Shown: positions 62,008 to 64,000 of the stretch, piece by piece | Position numbering within the stretch: position 1 is the stretch's first letter | How the letters are laid out: every line of letters starts with the position of its first letter | NCBI GenBank assembly: GCA_023460395.1 | Contig: JAEWQB010000006.1 | Coordinates: forward strand, 1-64,000 | DNA: 64,000 bases | Source: Pseudomonadota bacterium | GTDB lineage: Bacteria; Desulfobacterota; Desulfovibrionia; Desulfovibrionales; Desulfovibrionaceae | Reading direction: 5' to 3' | Made by a program: the position numbers and the translations under genes | Notes under the pieces: generated by a model | Told to the model about the DNA's origin: nothing | Seen by the model: the letters and a program-made list of their open reading frames with translations, nothing else | Database searches by the model: none

Positions 62008-63131
62008 CGCACGTTCACCTGTGTACCGTCTTCAACATCGGCAAATCCGACGACAATGAGCCGATCGCCCGCGTGCAGTCCGTTCACTATCTGCACGCGA
62101 TCCCCTTCAATAACGCCTAACTCCACGGTGCGGGCCTCGGCTACTCCGTTCTTTTCCACAAACAGCACGCGTTCGCCGCCTTTGTCCTGCACGCAGAAAA
62201 GCGGCGCGGTCAGCGCGTTATCCAGCGCCTGACGCAAGAAAAACACGCGCGCTATCATACCGGGGCGAATGCGCCCGTCCGCATTGTCCGTCACAAGGCG
62301 CACCCGGAAGGTGCGGGTAGCCGTATCCGCTTTCCACGCCACAAAATCCACCGTGCCCGTCCAGTCCCGGTCCGGGTACGCATCCACGCGTATGGCGGCC
62401 TGCTGGCCTTCCGCGAGAAAACGCACGTCCGTTTCCGGTACATTCACGTAAATCCGCAGGGTAGATACATTAACAATATCCGCTACGGTATCTCCCTCGC
62501 CCACATATTCTCCGGGGTCCACGTAAACCTTGTTCACCACACCAGCCACCGGGGTAGTGGTGATGCCGTACGCATAGTTCACCTCGGCTTCCCGCAGGGT
62601 GGCCTCGGCAACGGTCCGCTCCCGCTCCGCTTCTTCCAGTTCTTCGCGGGAAAGCACCTTGCGCGCGTAGAGGTCGCGCCGACGGCGCAATTGCTCATCC
62701 GCCAGCGTCAGATTGGCCTTAGCGCGGTCCTGAGCGGCTTGCAGCGCCGCGAGGTTGATGCGGGCTATTTCCTGCCCGGCGCGCACCGTCTGCCCTTCGG
62801 TCACGCCTACCCAGTCCACCACGCCGCCATGCTCAGCGGCAAGCTTCACGTCACTCAGCGCCTCGGTTTCACCGGGCAACACCAAAATATCGCGCATGTT
62901 TCTGGGAGCCACAGTCTCCACCTGCACATTCACCACATAGGAAGACTGGCGAGGGGCTGAAGAGAGAGGAGAAACCGCGCCCGCTTTTGTCGCATCGCCT
63001 TGTTTAGGCTGGCCTGACTGGTTCGACTGGCCTGACTGGCCTGACGAGTCCGAGCCACCACACGCCGTAATGCACAAGGCCAAAAGCAGGCACGGCAGGA
63101 TCAAAATATATCTGAATGCGTTACTTCGCAT
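62004..63131 (-). CDS. RND efflux periplasmic adaptor lipoprotein
   Basis: The 375-residue protein has a lipoprotein signal ending ITAC, with acylated Cys24, followed by a Ser/Gly/Gln-rich linker (GQSGQSNQSGQ). The HlyD-type body has the lipoyl half-motifs (AEHGGVVDWVGVTEGQTVRAGQEIARI and GITTTPVAGVVNKVYVDPGEYVGEGDT), a coiled-coil hairpin (residues about 125-180) and a beta-barrel. It links the RND pump to an outer-membrane channel. The ATG at 63131 has AAGGA upstream and overlaps the TetR gene by 31 bases. Longer in-frame starts would spoil the signal peptide. Confidence 0.93.
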   Translation of the reverse strand: MRSNAFRYILILPCLLLALCITACGGSDSSGQSGQSNQSGQPKQGDATKAGAVSPLSSAPRQSSYVVNVQVETVAPRNMRDILVLPGETEALSDVKLAAEHGGVVDWVGVTEGQTVRAGQEIARINLAALQAAQDRAKANLTLADEQLRRRRDLYARKVLSREELEEAERERTVAEATLREAEVNYAYGITTTPVAGVVNKVYVDPGEYVGEGDTVADIVNVSTLRIYVNVPETDVRFLAEGQQAAIRVDAYPDRDWTGTVDFVAWKADTATRTFRVRLVTDNADGRIRPGMIARVFFLRQALDNALTAPLFCVQDKGGERVLFVEKNGVAEARTVELGVIEGDRVQIVNGLHAGDRLIVVGFADVEDGTQVNVR

Positions 63132-63907
63132 CTTCCTTGCTCCGTTATCAGTTTTATGCCGCCAAGAGAAAAATGAGAAATATGCCGGGCCAGTTTCGCC
63201 AGTTCCTCCGGCGTGAAACACGCGACCTCTCCCTTAGCGGACTGGTGGCTCCGGTACGCATGAAAAACCAAAAGCTGCGACACGACGGACCGGGACATGA
63301 GGTCCAAAACTTCAGCCTGTTCCACCCGCGCGCCGTAATATTCCGTCACGTCTGTCAGCAGAGGAAGCAAATATTCCATAATTTCATCCCGGTGCAGCCG
63401 GGCATACGGCTCAAACTCCGCAAGGGGATGCAGAAACGCTTCGGAGAGCATGCCACCCAGACGGCTGCCCGCTTCGCCTTCCGGCACGAGCAACGTCCTG
63501 TGCAGAAAGGCAATAATGAACCCGTGAAACCGCTCCGCTGCCGAGGCCCCTTTCGGAATGCCTCCGTCCAAAGGATAGCGCGCCAGTTGCTCTTGCATAA
63601 TCGCACCCAGCAGCGCAGCCTGCAGGCCATCTTTACTCCCGAAATGATAATTGATCGCCGCCACGTTGGCGTTGGCGTTACGGCAAATATCACGCACGGT
63701 GGCGGAGTTTCCGAACCGGGAAAAAATTTGCCGCGCCGCCTCTAGAATACGCGCACGTGTTTCCGGGCCGGATTGCGGCCCGGACTGGGAGCCGGATTGC
63801 GGGGCGGACTGCCCGTCGCAGTTCCCGGCAGAAAAAGCTACCGAGCCGCCCCCACCCTTGCCTGCGCCCTTCCGCAGCCCCATCATGGGCGTTGTCGCAT
63901 CTGACAT
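63101..63907 (-). CDS. TetR/AcrR-family repressor
   Basis: The 268-residue protein has a TetR helix-turn-helix (about residues 50-95): RILEAARQIFSRFGNSATVRDICRNANANVAAINYHFGSKDGL. The ligand domain follows with DUF1956-type features (AFLHRTLLVPEGEAG; SHQSAKGEVACF). The first 48 residues are a Gly/Gln/Ser-rich tail with a PQSGSQSGPQSGP repeat not seen in most TetR proteins. The ATG at 63907 has GAGGA upstream. It is the first gene of the pump operon and probably represses it through a palindrome at 63954-63972. Confidence 0.93.
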   Translation of the reverse strand: MSDATTPMMGLRKGAGKGGGGSVAFSAGNCDGQSAPQSGSQSGPQSGPETRARILEAARQIFSRFGNSATVRDICRNANANVAAINYHFGSKDGLQAALLGAIMQEQLARYPLDGGIPKGASAAERFHGFIIAFLHRTLLVPEGEAGSRLGGMLSEAFLHPLAEFEPYARLHRDEIMEYLLPLLTDVTEYYGARVEQAEVLDLMSRSVVSQLLVFHAYRSHQSAKGEVACFTPEELAKLARHISHFSLGGIKLITEQGRCEVTHSDIF

Positions 63908-63953
63908 ATTTCCTCGCTCCTGTCTGGCGGCGCATCCTCAATGGTCGCTCCTA

Positions 63954-63972
63954 TTTCAAACATTGCTTGAAA
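63954..63972 (-). promoter_or_regulatory. Palindromic operator upstream of the TetR/RND operon
   Basis: The 19-base sequence has half-sites TTTCAAACA and TGCTTGAAA about a central T, matching at eight of nine positions. It lies 47 bases upstream of the TetR start, near a TTGACA box on the minus strand at 63989-63994. Its size and placement suit autoregulation by the TetR protein. Confidence 0.6.
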
Positions 63973-64000
63973 CAGAGTTTAGTTTTCCTGTCAAGACGTT

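Overview
The window looks like a stretch of chromosome from a Desulfovibrio-type sulfate-reducing bacterium (order Desulfovibrionales). The main reasons are a 908-residue aldehyde oxidoreductase whose eight iron-sulfur cysteines fall at the same positions as in Desulfovibrio gigas MOP, a flavoredoxin-like protein, a fused CobA/HemD siroheme enzyme, a TRAP carrier beside a GlcD-type 2-hydroxyacid dehydrogenase, and the overall gene order of the molybdenum-hydroxylase locus. The DNA is moderately GC-rich and densely packed, with many ATGA and TAGTG stop/start overlaps.

Layout. 1-580 is the edge of a decayed genomic island. An IS3-family element running off the left edge has cut a P4-type integrase gene after about 70 codons, next to a tRNA-Gln/tRNA-Glu operon. 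1081-12320 is mostly minus-strand housekeeping and signalling: an exported protein, an MFS carrier, a PAS histidine kinase, an AMMECR1 protein, purN, cobA/hemD, an AAA ATPase and valS. 12565-21203 holds a BPL_N-type protein, an AsmA-like protein, a tandem glycine riboswitch with no gene after it, a DUF218 protein coupled to tgt, a small unknown gene, a ClC-CBS channel and ribF. tRNA-Leu(CAG) follows at 21472.

21700-26077 carries a beta-hydroxyacid dehydrogenase and a c-di-GMP set: a tandem HD-GYP protein, then a V4R sensor overlapping a GGDEF cyclase. 26755-33657 is a carboxylate module: a DcuS/DcuR-type two-component pair, a three-gene TRAP transporter and a convergent FAD-linked hydroxyacid dehydrogenase. 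33710-36808 is a polar amino acid ABC transporter. Flavoredoxin and an MscS channel follow.

38905-54900 is the most interesting region. A ModE-type regulator faces a long colinear cluster: a molybdopterin-binding protein, the aldehyde oxidoreductase, a 906-residue multi-cluster Fe-S/CCG protein, a 71-residue Cys protein, a methyltransferase, a C_GCAxxG_C_C protein, a Cys-rich radical SAM enzyme, an AMP-forming ligase, XdhC, a MobA-like NTP transferase fused to an HD domain, and a histidine phosphatase. Several stop/start pairs overlap, so the genes probably act together. They could mature or supply a modified molybdenum cofactor for the oxidoreductase, or couple its electrons to another carrier. 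From memory the order resembles the DVU1551-DVU1559 locus of D. vulgaris Hildenborough. The chemistry of most of these genes is undescribed as far as I know.

54897-63907 ends the window with a convergent acyl-CoA synthetase, an SLC13-type carrier with two TrkA-C domains, and an RND efflux pump with its lipoprotein adaptor and TetR repressor, fronted by a palindromic operator. No CRISPR array, rRNA or phage structural gene was seen.
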